A stretch of 64,000 bases of DNA from Pelomonas cellulosilytica (GCF_021353265.1 NZ_JAJTWU010000008.1:206717-270716), one strand, 5' to 3'; counted from the stretch's first letter, positions 52,844 to 62,915 are shown. The notes: generated by a model not told the origin, from the sequence alone. A program made the numbers and translations.

Positions 52844-52957
52844 AAACCGACAGCTTCGTGCGGCGACCCGCGGCGTTACCGCACGACAAAAGCACCCGGC
52901 AGCGCCAAGTCTTTGATCTGGGTCAGGTTTTCTCGAAAGCCGCGGGCGTCGATGCCT

Positions 52958-52973
52958 TGGCACGCTCCTTGAT
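52958..52973 (+). promoter_or_regulatory. Sigma-54-like promoter of the isc-type operon
   Basis: TGGCACGCTCCTTGAT matches TGGCACG-N4-TTGCW except at the -12 position, where GA replaces GC. The -24 half is perfect. Predicted transcription start is near 52984, 35 bases before the iscS ATG. Confidence 0.6.
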
Positions 52974-53018
52974 TAAAGAGAGCCATACGCACCCGCGGTC
53001 GCCCTCAAGGAGATGTGC

Positions 53019-54242
53019 ATGGACCTGAAGCTGGACGCCAAACCGATCTACCTCGACTACGCGGCGACCACACCCGTCGACCCCCGCGTCGTGCAGAAGA
53101 TGGTGCCTTACCTGTACGAGAACTTCGGCAACCCGGCGTCCCGCAGCCATGCCTACGGCTGGGCGGCGGAGGAGGCGGTGGAGATCGCCCGCGAGCATGT
53201 GGCCAAGCTGATCGGTGCCGACCCGCGCGAGATCGTCTGGACCTCGGGCGCCACCGAGTCCAACAACCTCGCCATCAAGGGCGCGGCGCAGTTCTACAAG
53301 TCCAAGGGCCGCCACCTGATCACCGTGAAGACCGAGCACAAGGCCGTGCTGGACACGATGCGTGAGCTGGAGCGCGAGGGCTACGAGGTCACCTACCTCG
53401 ACGTCCAAGCGGACGGCCTCGTCGACATGGAGGCGCTGAAGGCCGCCATCCGGCCCGACACCATCCTCGTGTCGGTCATGTTCGTCAACAACGAGATTGG
53501 CGTGGTGCAGGACATCGCCGCCATCGGCGAGCTGTGCCGCAGCAAGGGCATCATCTTCCATGTCGACGCGGCCCAGGCTGCCGGCAAGGTCGTCATCGAC
53601 TTGGGCGAACTGAAGGTGGACCTGCTGAGCCTGTCGGCGCACAAGATCTACGGCCCCAAGGGCATCGGTGCGCTGTACGTGCGCCGCAAGCCGCGTGTGC
53701 GCATCGAGGCGCAGATCCACGGCGGCGGCCACGAGCGTGGCATGCGCTCGGGCACGCTGCCGACGCACCAGATCGTCGGCATGGGCGAGGCCTACCGCCT
53801 TGCGCACGAGGGCATGGCCGCCGAGAACGAGCGCGTTCGCATGCTGCGCGACCGGCTGCTGAAGGGGCTGTCCGACATCCCCGAGATCCGCGTCAACGGC
53901 GACCTCCACCAGCGCGTGCCGCACAACCTGAACGTCAGCTTCACCTTCGTGGAGGGCGAGTCGCTGCTGATGGGTATGAAGGGCATCGCCGTGTCGTCGG
54001 GCTCGGCCTGCACGTCGGCGAGCCTGGAGCCCAGCTACGTGCTGCGCGCGCTAGGCCTGCCCGACGAGGTGGCGCACAGCTCCGTCCGTTTCTCCATCGG
54101 TCGCTACACGACCGAAGCCCATGTCGACACCGCCGTGCAGCGCGTGGCCCAGACCGTGGCCCGGCTGCGCGAGCTGAGCCCGCTGTGGGACCTGCACTGC
54201 GCCGGCGTGGACCTCAACACCATCCAGTGGGCAGAGCATTGA
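53019..54242 (+). CDS. iscS: IscS-type cysteine desulfurase, nif-region copy
   Basis: 407 residues. Start 53019 is six bases after AAGGAG; the ATG at 53013 is too close to it. It is a PLP enzyme that removes sulfur from cysteine for Fe-S assembly. The PLP lysine is Lys209 ([14 protein letters not shown]) and the catalytic cysteine is Cys331 ([16 protein letters not shown]), offset by 3 from E. coli Lys206 and Cys328. The sequence is far closer to housekeeping IscS than to classical NifS, through to the C-terminal [12 protein letters not shown]. It heads the operon iscS-iscU-erpA-like-iscA-hscA-fdx behind a sigma-54-type promoter. Confidence 0.95.
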   Translation: MDLKLDAKPIYLDYAATTPVDPRVVQKMVPYLYENFGNPASRSHAYGWAAEEAVEIAREHVAKLIGADPREIVWTSGATESNNLAIKGAAQFYKSKGRHLITVKTEHKAVLDTMRELEREGYEVTYLDVQADGLVDMEALKAAIRPDTILVSVMFVNNEIGVVQDIAAIGELCRSKGIIFHVDAAQAAGKVVIDLGELKVDLLSLSAHKIYGPKGIGALYVRRKPRVRIEAQIHGGGHERGMRSGTLPTHQIVGMGEAYRLAHEGMAAENERVRMLRDRLLKGLSDIPEIRVNGDLHQRVPHNLNVSFTFVEGESLLMGMKGIAVSSGSACTSASLEPSYVLRALGLPDEVAHSSVRFSIGRYTTEAHVDTAVQRVAQTVARLRELSPLWDLHCAGVDLNTIQWAEH

Positions 54243-54270
54243 GCTGCCTTATCAATAGACGGAGCACCCC

Positions 54271-54693
54271 ATGGCCTACAGCGACAAAGTCATCGACCAC
54301 TACGAGAACCCCCGCAACGTCGGCGCCTTCCAGGCGGACGACGAGGACGTCGGCACCGGCATGGTCGGCGCGCCGGCCTGCGGCGACGTCATGAAGCTGC
54401 AGATCCGCGTCAACCCGGCCACCGGGCTGATCGAGGACGCCAAATTCAAGACCTACGGCTGTGGCTCGGCCATCGCTTCCAGCTCTCTCGTGACCGAGTG
54501 GGTGAAGGGCAAGACGCTGGACCAGGCGCTCGACATCAAGAACACGTCGATCGCCGAAGAGCTGGCGTTGCCGCCGGTCAAGATTCACTGCTCCATCCTG
54601 GCCGAGGACGCCATCAAGGCGGCCGTGGCCGACTACCGCCAGCGCCGCGGCGAGGCGATCGAGCAGCCCGTCTGCAGCCCCGCAGCCGCCTGA
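54271..54693 (+). CDS. iscU: IscU-type Fe-S scaffold, nif-region copy
   Basis: 140 residues. It is an almost complete IscU: cluster ligands Cys37 (PACGD, with Asp39), Cys64 (TYGCGSA) and Cys107 (KIHCSI), and the HscA-binding motif LPPVK at 100-104. A C-terminal extension of about 12 residues ([14 protein letters not shown]) with an extra cysteine is absent from E. coli IscU. It is not the modular NifU: the ferredoxin and Nfu domains are missing. It assembles [2Fe-2S] and [4Fe-4S] clusters with IscS. Confidence 0.95.
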   Translation: MAYSDKVIDHYENPRNVGAFQADDEDVGTGMVGAPACGDVMKLQIRVNPATGLIEDAKFKTYGCGSAIASSSLVTEWVKGKTLDQALDIKNTSIAEELALPPVKIHCSILAEDAIKAAVADYRQRRGEAIEQPVCSPAAA

Positions 54694-54724
54694 CGCCCCC
54701 CATCCCCTCATCCAGGAGTTCCCC

Positions 54725-55147
54725 ATGTCTTCTTGCCAGACCCACGCTACCGGCTCGTCCTGCTCCACGTCCTCGGGCATGCCTGCGGCGGCCGTGCCCT
54801 TCACGCTGCCGGAAGGCGCGCCGCTCCTCAAGGTCAGCGACGCCGTCGTCAGCAAGGTCAGCGGCATGCTGGCCGAGGAGGGCGATCCCAACCTCAAGCT
54901 GCGCATCTTCGTCACCGGTGGCGGCTGCTCGGGCTTCCAGTACGGCTTCGCCTATGACGAGGAAACCAAGGCCGACGACACCACCATCGAGGCCGGCACG
55001 CTGAAGGTCGTCGTGGACAACAGCAGCCTGCAATACATGCTGGGTGCGGAGATCGACTACGAGGAGAGCCTCGAAGGCTCGCGCTTCGTCATCCGCAACC
55101 CCAACGCCGCCAGCACCTGCGGCTGCGGCAGCTCCTTCTCCGTCTGA
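54725..55147 (+). CDS. ErpA-type A-type carrier with Cys-rich N-terminal extension
   Basis: 140 residues, AGGAG upstream. Residues 35-140 are ErpA-like: [40 protein letters not shown] and SSFSV, with the three ligand cysteines. The first 30 residues ([20 protein letters not shown]) add two cysteines and are unusual. A-type carriers deliver [4Fe-4S] clusters to apo-proteins. Having both an ErpA-like and an IscA protein in one operon parallels the two-carrier scheme of E. coli; here the clients would be nitrogenase-related proteins. Confidence 0.9.
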   Translation: MSSCQTHATGSSCSTSSGMPAAAVPFTLPEGAPLLKVSDAVVSKVSGMLAEEGDPNLKLRIFVTGGGCSGFQYGFAYDEETKADDTTIEAGTLKVVVDNSSLQYMLGAEIDYEESLEGSRFVIRNPNAASTCGCGSSFSV

Positions 55148-55163
55148 CCTTCGGGAGCCCGTC

Positions 55164-55487
55164 ATGAGCCTGACCGTCACCCCCAAGGCCGCCAGCCAGA
55201 TCCAGAAGGCGCTGACGCAGCGCGGCAGCGGCTACGGCCTGCGCATCGCCGTGAAGACCAGCGGCTGCTCCGGTTACGCGTACGCACTGGAGTTCGCCGA
55301 GGCGCCCGCGCCCGACGATCACCAGTTCACGACCGAAGGCGTCACGCTGCTGGTAGACGCCCAGAGCCTGCCGATGGTCGACGGCACCCAGCTCGACTGG
55401 GTTCGCGAGGGCCTCAACGAGGGCTTCAAGTTCCACAACCCCAACGCCACCGCCAACTGCGGCTGCGGGGAAAGCTTCGCAGTCTGA
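55164..55487 (+). CDS. iscA: IscA A-type carrier, nif-region copy
   Basis: 107 residues from the ATG at 55164. Cys35, Cys99 and Cys101 (KTSGCSGYAY and NCGCGESFAV) sit at exactly the E. coli IscA positions. LDWVREGLNEGFKFHNPNA is typical. It carries iron or clusters from the scaffold to targets. It lies 16 bases after the ErpA-like gene and 41 before hscA. Azotobacter has an iscA copy in its nif cluster, which gives precedent for a nif-dedicated carrier. Confidence 0.93.
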   Translation: MSLTVTPKAASQIQKALTQRGSGYGLRIAVKTSGCSGYAYALEFAEAPAPDDHQFTTEGVTLLVDAQSLPMVDGTQLDWVREGLNEGFKFHNPNATANCGCGESFAV

Positions 55488-55528
55488 CGACCGCGGTGCG
55501 CTGACCCACGACGACTCGGAGAAACGCC

Positions 55529-57439
55529 ATGGCCTTGCTGCAGATCGCCGAACCCGGCCGGGCGGCGGCGCCACACCAGCACCGGCTCGCAGTCGGCATC
55601 GACCTGGGCACGACCAACTCGCTGGTCGCAACCGTGCGCAGCGGCGTGCCCACCGTGCTGGAGGATGCACGGGGCCGCCGGCTGCTGCCGTCTGTCGTGC
55701 ACTACGGCGCAGACGGCCGCGTGCTGGTGGGTGATGAGGCCTGCATGCGGGCTGCGCAAGACCCGCAGAACACGGTGGCCTCGGCCAAGCGTCTTATCGG
55801 CCGTGCGCTAGCCGACATCAAGCCCGGCACGGTGCCCTACGAGGTGCAGTCGCTGGGTGCCGGTGCCGTGGGCGTGCCGACGCAGCTGGGGCTGAAGTCG
55901 CCGGTGGACGTGGGCGCCGAGGTGCTGCGTGCGCTGCGCGACCGCGCCGAGGCATCGATGGGCGGCGCGCTTGTCGGCGCCGTCATCACCGTGCCGGCAT
56001 ATTTCGACGACGCCCAGCGCCAGGCGACGAAGGACGCCGCCCAGCAGGCCGGCCTCAACGTGCTGCGCCTGCTCAACGAGCCGACGGCGGCGGCCGTCGC
56101 CTACGGGCTAGATACCGCCAACGAAGGCGTCTACGTCGTCTACGACCTCGGCGGCGGCACGTTCGACGTGTCCATCCTGCGGCTGTCCAAGGGCGTGTTC
56201 GAGGTGCTGTCCACCAACGGCGACGCGATGTTGGGCGGCGACGATTTCGACCAGGCCATCGTCGACTGGTTCTGCGCGCAGGACGCCGCCGTCGCCTGGA
56301 CGGCCCGCGATGCCGCCGCGCTGCGCGCCGCCGCCCGCCAGGCCAAGGAAGCGCTGACGACTGCTGTTGAAGCGCCGCTGCGCTGCGAGCGTGTCGATGG
56401 CGCCGTGCAGATCGCGCGGCTGACGCGAGACGAGTTCGAGGCGTTGGCCCGCCCGCTGGTGGAGCGCACGCTAGCACCGGTCAAGCGCGCGCTGCGCGAT
56501 GCGGGCCTGCGTGCGCCCGAGGTCGATGGCGTCGTGCTGGTGGGCGGCGCCACGCGCATGCCCGTCGTACGCCGTGCCGTGGCCGACCTGTTCGGCCGCG
56601 AGCCTTTCACCGGCATCGACCCCGATCAGGCCGTGGCGCTGGGCGCCGCCATCCAGGCCGACCAGCTGGCCGGCAACCGCGCCGCGGGCGACTCGGGGCT
56701 GCTGCTGCTCGACGTGTGCCCGTTGTCGCTGGGCATCGAGACCATGGGCGGGCTGGTCGAGAAAATCATCCCGCGCAACAGCACGGTGCCGACGGCGCGC
56801 GCGCAGGAGTTCACCACGTTCAAGGACGGCCAGACGGCGATGGCCATCCATGTCGTGCAGGGCGAGCGCGAGCTGGTCAGCGAGTGTCGGTCGCTCGCGC
56901 GCTTCACGCTGCATGGCATACCGCCGATGGTGGCGGGCGCCGCGCGCATCCGCGTGACGTTCCAGATCGACGCCGACGGGCTGCTGTCGGTGCGTGCCAG
57001 CGAGCAGACGACGGGCGTGCAGACGCATGTGGAGGTCAAGCCCAGCTACGGCCTTGGCCACGACGCTGTGGCGGAGATGCTGCGCTCGGCGATGCAGAGC
57101 GTCGAGAGCGATGCCGCGGCGCGCCTGCTGCGCGAAGCGGAGATCGAGGCGCGCCGGCTGCTGGACGCGGTGGAGGCTGCCATCGCCCAGGACCAGCAGC
57201 TGCTGCTGCCGCGCGAGCAGTTCGGCATCCTGCGCGCGATGCAGGGCGTGGCCGACGAATTGGCGCAGTGCGCCGAGAGCGAGGGCCAGACGCTGCCCGA
57301 GCAGAAGCTGCAGCGCGAGCAGTTGCGTGCCGCGACGGAGGCGCTGAATCAGGCCACTACCGCCTTCGCCGGCCGCCGCATGGACGCCCGCGTGCGCGAG
57401 GCGCTGGCCGGCCGCACGATGGACCAGATCTCGGTTTGA
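55529..57439 (+). CDS. hscA: HscA Hsp70-type chaperone for Fe-S transfer, nif-region copy
   Basis: 636 residues. ATPase domain: [60 protein letters not shown]. Substrate domain: [40 protein letters not shown], then a helical lid. It recognises the LPPVK motif of IscU and speeds cluster release. The expected J-domain partner gene hscB, usually just upstream, is missing here; the neighbours are iscA and fdx. Somewhat longer than E. coli HscA (616), mostly in the N-terminal 20 residues. Confidence 0.94.
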   Translation: MALLQIAEPGRAAAPHQHRLAVGIDLGTTNSLVATVRSGVPTVLEDARGRRLLPSVVHYGADGRVLVGDEACMRAAQDPQNTVASAKRLIGRALADIKPGTVPYEVQSLGAGAVGVPTQLGLKSPVDVGAEVLRALRDRAEASMGGALVGAVITVPAYFDDAQRQATKDAAQQAGLNVLRLLNEPTAAAVAYGLDTANEGVYVVYDLGGGTFDVSILRLSKGVFEVLSTNGDAMLGGDDFDQAIVDWFCAQDAAVAWTARDAAALRAAARQAKEALTTAVEAPLRCERVDGAVQIARLTRDEFEALARPLVERTLAPVKRALRDAGLRAPEVDGVVLVGGATRMPVVRRAVADLFGREPFTGIDPDQAVALGAAIQADQLAGNRAAGDSGLLLLDVCPLSLGIETMGGLVEKIIPRNSTVPTARAQEFTTFKDGQTAMAIHVVQGERELVSECRSLARFTLHGIPPMVAGAARIRVTFQIDADGLLSVRASEQTTGVQTHVEVKPSYGLGHDAVAEMLRSAMQSVESDAAARLLREAEIEARRLLDAVEAAIAQDQQLLLPREQFGILRAMQGVADELAQCAESEGQTLPEQKLQREQLRAATEALNQATTAFAGRRMDARVREALAGRTMDQISV

Positions 57440-57449
57440 AAGCCCACCC

Positions 57450-57830
57450 ATGACCCAGACCGCGTCTTCCCCCGACACTACCGCCACGGTGGTCACCACG
57501 AAGGTCACCGTCCTGCCACATCCGGAGCTTTGCCCCGCCGGCCTGAACTTCCAGGCGCGGCGCGGCCGCAAGCTCGTCGACGAGCTGCTGGAGGCCGGCG
57601 TGGCCATCGAGCATGCGTGCGAGAAGGTCTGCGCCTGCGCCACCTGCCACGTGCATGTACGGGACGGCGCGCAGGCGCTGACCCCGCCCGACGACGAGGA
57701 AGAAGACCAACTCGATGACGCCTGGGGCGTGGACGCGCAGTCGCGCCTGGCCTGCTGCATCAAGGTTCGTGGCGAGGCCCTCGTCATCGAGCTGCCGCGC
57801 TACACGAAGAACCACGCACGCGAGAAGTAG
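57450..57830 (+). CDS. fdx: Isc-type [2Fe-2S] ferredoxin, nif-region copy
   Basis: 126 residues. Cluster cysteines Cys57, Cys63, Cys66 ([16 protein letters not shown]) and the fourth in LACCIKV; the additional Cys61 corresponds to E. coli Cys46, implicated in ISC function. The ending [14 protein letters not shown] is the family signature. It supplies electrons for cluster assembly on IscU. An N-terminal Thr-rich extension of about 15 residues is present. Last gene of the operon; a terminator follows. Confidence 0.94.
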   Translation: MTQTASSPDTTATVVTTKVTVLPHPELCPAGLNFQARRGRKLVDELLEAGVAIEHACEKVCACATCHVHVRDGAQALTPPDDEEEDQLDDAWGVDAQSRLACCIKVRGEALVIELPRYTKNHAREK

Positions 57831-57863
57831 CGCGCCATGGCGGGCGCCCGTCACCGCACAACG

Positions 57864-57888
57864 CGATGCCGCCCCGAGGGCGGCATCG
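57864..57888 (+). terminator. Terminator of the isc-type operon
   Basis: CGATGCCGCC and GGCGGCATCG form a perfect 10-bp stem with a 5-base loop (CCGAG), followed by TCGTTTAT. It separates fdx from the nifV promoter. Confidence 0.7.
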
Positions 57889-57922
57889 TCGTTTATGGCG
57901 CGCGCAGGCGTACTGGCGAACC

Positions 57923-57938
57923 TGTCGACAAGCGAACA
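57923..57938. promoter_or_regulatory. NifA upstream activator site
   Basis: TGT-CGACAAGCGA-ACA is an exact TGT-N10-ACA NifA site, 77 bases upstream of the nifV -24 element, the usual spacing range. Confidence 0.8.
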
Positions 57939-58015
57939 ATTCCCACATGGTCGCCGGGCCCGGTGGGAGCAGCACAAAGCCCCGCCAAATCAATGGCTTA
58001 GCGTGTTCTGCGGCA

Positions 58016-58031
58016 TGGCACAGCCTTTGCG
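58016..58031 (+). promoter_or_regulatory. Sigma-54 promoter of nifV-nifW-fixABCX
   Basis: TGGCACAGCCTTTGCG matches TGGCACG-N4-TTGCW with intact GG-N10-GC and full TTGC. Predicted start near 58042, 22 bases before nifV. Confidence 0.85.
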
Positions 58032-58063
58032 ATGAAGAGGGCAAGACTCGGAGTTGTCACCCC

Positions 58064-59218
58064 ATGCAAACCGCCTCGCATCCCTGGCCTTGTACGTTGA
58101 ACGACACGACGCTGCGTGATGGCGAACAGACCGCCGGCGTCGCCTTCTCCCGTGACGAGAAGCTGGCCATCGCCCATGCCCTCGACGGAGCCGGCGTGCC
58201 GGAGCTGGAGGTGGGCATCGCGGCGATGGGCACGACGGAGATCGACACCATCCGCGCCATCACACATGCCGGCCTGCGCGCGCGGACGATGGTGTGGGCC
58301 CGCATGTCGCAGCTGGACCTGCACGTCGCGGCGGAGTGCGGCGCCGACGTCGTCCACATGTCGGTACCGGTGTCGGACCAACAGATCAGTCGCAAGCTGC
58401 GCCGGGACCGCGCCTGGGTGCTGGCCACGGTGCAGCGCTGTGTGGCCGATGCGCGCGATGCCGGTCTTGTGCCCAGCGTGGGGCTGGAGGACGCCTCGCG
58501 GGCCGATGACGACTTCCTCGCGCTCGTCGCCGGCACGGCCGAGGCCGCCGGCGCGATCCGTGTGCGCTTTGCCGACACGCTGGGCCTGCTGGACCCGTTC
58601 ACCACGCGCGAGCGCATCGAGCGCCTGCGTGCGGCGACCGACCTGGAGATCGAGATCCACGCCCACAACGACCTGGGCCTGGCCACGGCCAACACGCTCG
58701 CGGCCATCCGGGCCGGCGCCACGCACGCGAGCACGACAGTCAACGGCCTGGGCGAGCGTGCGGGCAATGCCGCGCTGGAAGAGGTCGTCATGGGGCTGCG
58801 GCACCTGTACGGCATCGAGAGCGGTGTCGACACGCGTTCGCTCGTCAGCCTGTCGCAGCGTGTTGCCGCCGCCTCGGGCCGCCCGGTGCCCCCGGGCAAG
58901 TGCATCGTCGGGGAGGCTGTGTTCTCTCACGAGTCGGGCATCCACGTCGACGGGTTGCTGAAGGACCGCCGCAACTACGAGACCTTCGACCCCGCGGAAG
59001 TGGGCCGCAGCCATTCGCTGGTGCTGGGCAAGCACAGCGGCTCGGCCGGTCTGCGGCTGGAGTTGCAGCGGCTGCAGCTCGACGTGGCCGACCACGTCCT
59101 CGAACCCCTGCTGGCCCGCGTTCGCGACCACGCGATGCGCACCAAGCGCCAGCTCGACCGTGCCGAACTGCGCCACCTCATCAACGAGGTGATCCGCACC
59201 CCCCGCCATCACGCCTGA
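58064..59218 (+). CDS. nifV: Homocitrate synthase NifV
   Basis: 384 residues from the ATG at 58064. It condenses acetyl-CoA and 2-oxoglutarate to homocitrate, the organic ligand of FeMo-co. Catalytic motifs: [17 protein letters not shown] at the N terminus, [13 protein letters not shown], the metal-binding [15 protein letters not shown], and [19 protein letters not shown]. The C-terminal part ([25 protein letters not shown]) is of the homocitrate/isopropylmalate synthase type without the leucine-regulatory domain. Directly controlled by the NifA site and sigma-54 promoter upstream. nifW follows after 12 bases. Confidence 0.96.
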   Translation: MQTASHPWPCTLNDTTLRDGEQTAGVAFSRDEKLAIAHALDGAGVPELEVGIAAMGTTEIDTIRAITHAGLRARTMVWARMSQLDLHVAAECGADVVHMSVPVSDQQISRKLRRDRAWVLATVQRCVADARDAGLVPSVGLEDASRADDDFLALVAGTAEAAGAIRVRFADTLGLLDPFTTRERIERLRAATDLEIEIHAHNDLGLATANTLAAIRAGATHASTTVNGLGERAGNAALEEVVMGLRHLYGIESGVDTRSLVSLSQRVAAASGRPVPPGKCIVGEAVFSHESGIHVDGLLKDRRNYETFDPAEVGRSHSLVLGKHSGSAGLRLELQRLQLDVADHVLEPLLARVRDHAMRTKRQLDRAELRHLINEVIRTPRHHA

Positions 59219-59230
59219 AGGAGACGATCC

Positions 59231-59569
59231 ATGGACCTCATGCAACAACTCAAGGCGCTGTCGAGCGCCAATGAATTTCTCGAGTTCTTCGGCATCGACT
59301 ACGACGAGCGCGTCGTGCACGTGAACCGTCTGCACATCCTCAAGCGCTTCTACCAGTATCTGCACCGCGCCGAGGGGCTGGCAGCGATCGACGATGAGAT
59401 CGAGCTCTTCCGCCGCTACCGCGAGATGCTGCGCCAGGCCTACCTGGACTTCACCACCTCGACCGCCGCGCAGCAGAAGGTCTTCAAGGTGTTCCAGGAC
59501 GTCGATGGCAAGCAGCACGTCACCCTCGACAGCCTTCGCCAGAGCCTTCCCCGCCGCGCTGCGGCCTGA
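59231..59569 (+). CDS. nifW: Nitrogenase-stabilising protein NifW
   Basis: 112 residues. Typical NifW: LKALSSANEFLEFFGIDYDE, VHVNRLHILKRFYQYL, DEIELFRRYREMLRQAYLDF, KVFKVFQDVDGKQ. It binds the MoFe protein and helps protect it from oxygen or aids maturation. It is cytoplasmic. It lies between nifV and fixA in one transcription unit with 10-12-base spacers. Confidence 0.94.
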   Translation: MDLMQQLKALSSANEFLEFFGIDYDERVVHVNRLHILKRFYQYLHRAEGLAAIDDEIELFRRYREMLRQAYLDFTTSTAAQQKVFKVFQDVDGKQHVTLDSLRQSLPRRAAA

Positions 59570-59579
59570 GGAGCCCATC

Positions 59580-60431
59580 ATGCACATCGTCGTCTGCATC
59601 AAGCAGGTCCCGGACTCGGCGCAGATCCGCGTCCACCCCGTGACCAACACCATCATGCGTCAGGGCGTGCCGGCCATCGTGAACCCCTACGACCTGTTCG
59701 CGCTGGAGGAGGCGCTGCGCCTGAAGGACCAGTTCGGCGGCCGCGTCACGATGCTGTGCATGGGCCCGCCGCAGGCGGAAGAGGCGCTGCGCAAGTGCAT
59801 CAGCTTCGGTGCGAGCGATGCGGTGCTGGTGACCGACCGCGCCTTTGCCGGTGCCGACACGCTGGCCACCAGCTACGCGCTCACCGCTGCCATCCGCAAG
59901 ATCAGCGAGGAGCAGCAGGTGGATCTCGTCTTCACCGGCAAGCAGACCATCGACGGTGACACGGCGCAGGTCGGCCCCGGCGTGGCCAAGCGGCTGGGCT
60001 GGAACCTGCTGACCTACGTCAGCAAGATCAACGAGGTGGACCTCGACGGCCGCAGCATCACCGTGGAGCGTCGCGCCGAAGGCGGCGTGCAGCGCCTGAA
60101 GACAACGCTGCCCAGCCTCATCACGATGCTGGAGGGCACGAACGAGATGCGCTTTGCCACCATGGACGACATGCTGCGCGCCGCCCGCGTGCCGGTGCGC
60201 AAGTGGAGCAAAGACGATGCCGGCATCGAGGACATCACCAAGATCGGCCTCAAGGGCAGCCCGACGATCGTCAGCAAGGTGTTCGCGCCCAAGCCGCGCA
60301 AAGAGCGCGCGGAGATGCAGACGGTGGACGACGGCGTCAACGTCAACGACGTGTGCCTGAACCTGCTTCAGAAGATCTTCACCACCCATCCGACGCTGGA
60401 GCAGGAGACGGTCGACCGTCTTAGCGCCTGA
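59580..60431 (+). CDS. fixA: Electron-transfer flavoprotein beta subunit FixA
   Basis: 283 residues. EtfB-type: [77 protein letters not shown]. With FixB it holds the bifurcating FAD; the FixABCX complex uses NADH to reduce quinone and, at low potential, ferredoxin or flavodoxin for nitrogenase. fixB follows after 34 bases. Confidence 0.96.
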   Translation: MHIVVCIKQVPDSAQIRVHPVTNTIMRQGVPAIVNPYDLFALEEALRLKDQFGGRVTMLCMGPPQAEEALRKCISFGASDAVLVTDRAFAGADTLATSYALTAAIRKISEEQQVDLVFTGKQTIDGDTAQVGPGVAKRLGWNLLTYVSKINEVDLDGRSITVERRAEGGVQRLKTTLPSLITMLEGTNEMRFATMDDMLRAARVPVRKWSKDDAGIEDITKIGLKGSPTIVSKVFAPKPRKERAEMQTVDDGVNVNDVCLNLLQKIFTTHPTLEQETVDRLSA

Positions 60432-60465
60432 GCCCACGCCACCGCAGCACCGACAGGAGAACACC

Positions 60466-61590
60466 ATGGCAGAACCCGACAAGCCCGCGATGGCGGCCGC
60501 GGCCGCCGCTGGCGCAGCCAAGACGGCCGGCCGTTCCGGCCGCAGCACCGAGCTGCCTGAACACCTGAAGGCCTACAAGGGCGTGTGGGTGTTCATCGAG
60601 CACGACCGCGGCCAGGTGCACAGCGTCAGCTGGGAGCTGATGGGCGAGGCCCGCAAGCTGGCCGACAAGCTGGGCGTGGATGTCAGCGGCGTGCTGCTGG
60701 GCGGGCCGAACGACCCGCTGGAGAACTATGCCAAGGAGGCCTACGCGTACGGCGCCGACCACGCCTACATCATGCGCGACCCGGTGCTGCAGGGCTACCG
60801 TAACGAGCCCTTCACGAAGGGCATGACCGACCTCGTCAATACCTACCAGCCCGAGATCCTGCTGCTGGGCGCGACGACGATGGGGCGCGACCTGGCCGGC
60901 TCTGTCGCCACGACGCTGGCCACGGGCCTGACGGCCGACTGCACCGAGCTGAACATCGACGGCCGGGCGCTCGCCGCCACGCGGCCGACGTTCGGCGGCT
61001 CGCTGCTGTGCACGATCATGACGCTGGCCTACCGGCCGCAGATGGCCACGATGCGCCCGCGTACCGCCGCCATGCCGCGCCGCGATGACACGCGCACGGG
61101 CGACATCATCCGCAAGGACCTGGGCTTGGTCGAGACCGACATCGTCACCAAGCTGCTGGAGTTCATTCCCGACGCCAACCGCAACACGGTGAACCTGGCC
61201 TATGCCGACATCATCGTGACCGCTGGCAAGGGCCTGAAGAACGCCGACAACTGCAAGCTGGTGTGGGACCTGGCCCGCGTGCTGGGCGCCGAGGTGGGCG
61301 CCACGCGCGCCGTCACGCAGGCCGGCTGGCTGGAAGCCGAGCGCCAGGTCGGGCAGACCGGCAAGACCGTGCGACCCAAGCTTTATATCGCGGCCGGCGT
61401 GTCCGGCGCCATCCAGCACCGCGTGGGCATGGAGTCCAGCGACATCATCGTCGCGATCAACACGGACCCCAACGCGCCGATCTTCGATTTCGCCCACCAC
61501 GGCATCGTCGGCAATGCAATGCAGGTGCTGCCGGCGCTGACGCAAGCCTTCCGCACCCATCTCGACAAGCGCGTCCGCAAGGTCGCCTAA
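60466..61590 (+). CDS. fixB: Electron-transfer flavoprotein alpha subunit FixB
   Basis: 374 residues. An Ala-rich N-terminal extension (about 28 residues) precedes the EtfA-type domain: [40 protein letters not shown]. The C-terminal FAD-binding part has [40 protein letters not shown] and [13 protein letters not shown]. It pairs with FixA. fixC begins 17 bases downstream. Confidence 0.96.
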   Translation: MAEPDKPAMAAAAAAGAAKTAGRSGRSTELPEHLKAYKGVWVFIEHDRGQVHSVSWELMGEARKLADKLGVDVSGVLLGGPNDPLENYAKEAYAYGADHAYIMRDPVLQGYRNEPFTKGMTDLVNTYQPEILLLGATTMGRDLAGSVATTLATGLTADCTELNIDGRALAATRPTFGGSLLCTIMTLAYRPQMATMRPRTAAMPRRDDTRTGDIIRKDLGLVETDIVTKLLEFIPDANRNTVNLAYADIIVTAGKGLKNADNCKLVWDLARVLGAEVGATRAVTQAGWLEAERQVGQTGKTVRPKLYIAAGVSGAIQHRVGMESSDIIVAINTDPNAPIFDFAHHGIVGNAMQVLPALTQAFRTHLDKRVRKVA

Positions 61591-61607
61591 CCCCGAGGAG
61601 AACCATC

Positions 61608-62915
61608 ATGGCCAAGGAACACTTCGACGCGATCGTGGTTGGGGCCGGCCCTTCGGGCAATGCCGCCGCCTACACGCTGGCCAAGGCCGGCCTCAAGGTG
61701 CTGCAGATCGAGCGAGGCGAGTACCCCGGCAGCAAGAACGTGCAGGGTGCCATCCTGTACAGCGACGCGCTGGAGAAGATCATCCCGGACTTCCGCGACG
61801 ACGCGCCGCTGGAGCGCCACATCATCGAGCAGCGCATGTGGATGCTCGACGACAACAGCTTCGTCGGCACCCACTACCGCAGCGACGACTACAACAAGCC
61901 CCCCTACAACCGCTACACGATCATCCGCGCGCAGTTCGACAAGTGGTTCTCCAGCAAGGTGCGCGAAGCCGGTGCGCTGCTGATCTGCGAGACCACCGTG
62001 GAGGAACTGCTGCTCGACGGCGACCGCGTGGCCGGCGTGCGCTGTGACCGCCTGGGAGGCGAGGTGCATGCCGACGTGGTGATCCTGGCCGACGGCGTGA
62101 ACTCCACGCTGGCGCGCAAGGCCGGCTTCCACGGCGAGCTGTCGCCCAAGAGCGTGGCGCTGGCCGTCAAGGAGATCCTGTTCCTGCCCGAGGAAACCAT
62201 CCAGGCGCGCTTCAACATCAAGGAAGAAGAGGGCGTCGTCATCGAGATGATGGGCTCTGTCACCGAAGGCATGGTGGGCACGGGCTTCCTCTACACGAAC
62301 AAGGACTCGCTGACGATCGGCGTCGGCTGCATGCTGGCCGACTTCAAGGCCAACCCCAAGCGCACGTCACCGTACGAGCTGCTGGAAAAGCTCAAGACCC
62401 ACCCGTCCATCGCCCCACTCATCGAAGGCGGCGAGATGAAGGAGTACTGCGCCCACCTGATCCCCGAGGGCGGCTTCAACGCCGTGCCGCGCATCTACGG
62501 CGAGGGCTGGATGATCGTTGGCGACTCCGGCGGTTTCGTGAACGCTGCGCACCGCGAGGGCTCCAACCTGGCAATGACGACCGGGCGCCTGGCCGCCGAG
62601 ACGGTCATCGCCGCCAAGGCCGCTGGCAAGCCGCTGTCCGCCAAGACGCTGAAGGCCTACAAGGACGCTCTGGACGATAGCTTCGTCATGAAGGACCTGA
62701 AGAAGTACCGCCACATGCCCGAGGTGCTGGAGAAGAGCCCGCAGTTCTTCACGACCTATCCCGCGCTCGTCAACCGCGCCGCCAAGACCATGTTCACCGT
62801 GGACGGCGTGGACAAGCTGACCAAGCAGCGTGAAGTCACCGGCAGCTTCCGCGCCGCCCGCAAGCTCACCGGCCTGGTGGGCGACGCGCTGAAGCTCTGG
62901 AAAGCCACCCGCTGA
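61608..62915 (+). CDS. fixC: FixC flavoprotein (ETF:quinone oxidoreductase-like)
   Basis: 435 residues. N-terminal FAD Rossmann motif AIVVGAGPSGNAAAYTLAKA, the second FAD region in VVILADGVNSTLARKAG and the C-terminal IVGDSGGFVNAAHREGSNLA. It accepts electrons from FixAB and passes one branch to quinone, in contact with the FixX ferredoxin. It is membrane-associated on the cytoplasmic face. All FAD motifs are intact. Confidence 0.96.
   Translation: MAKEHFDAIVVGAGPSGNAAAYTLAKAGLKVLQIERGEYPGSKNVQGAILYSDALEKIIPDFRDDAPLERHIIEQRMWMLDDNSFVGTHYRSDDYNKPPYNRYTIIRAQFDKWFSSKVREAGALLICETTVEELLLDGDRVAGVRCDRLGGEVHADVVILADGVNSTLARKAGFHGELSPKSVALAVKEILFLPEETIQARFNIKEEEGVVIEMMGSVTEGMVGTGFLYTNKDSLTIGVGCMLADFKANPKRTSPYELLEKLKTHPSIAPLIEGGEMKEYCAHLIPEGGFNAVPRIYGEGWMIVGDSGGFVNAAHREGSNLAMTTGRLAAETVIAAKAAGKPLSAKTLKAYKDALDDSFVMKDLKKYRHMPEVLEKSPQFFTTYPALVNRAAKTMFTVDGVDKLTKQREVTGSFRAARKLTGLVGDALKLWKATR

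Noticed and set aside
57998..59656. 552-codon minus-strand open frame over nifV and nifW
   Set aside because: Antisense to well-recognised nifV and nifW; no independent support.
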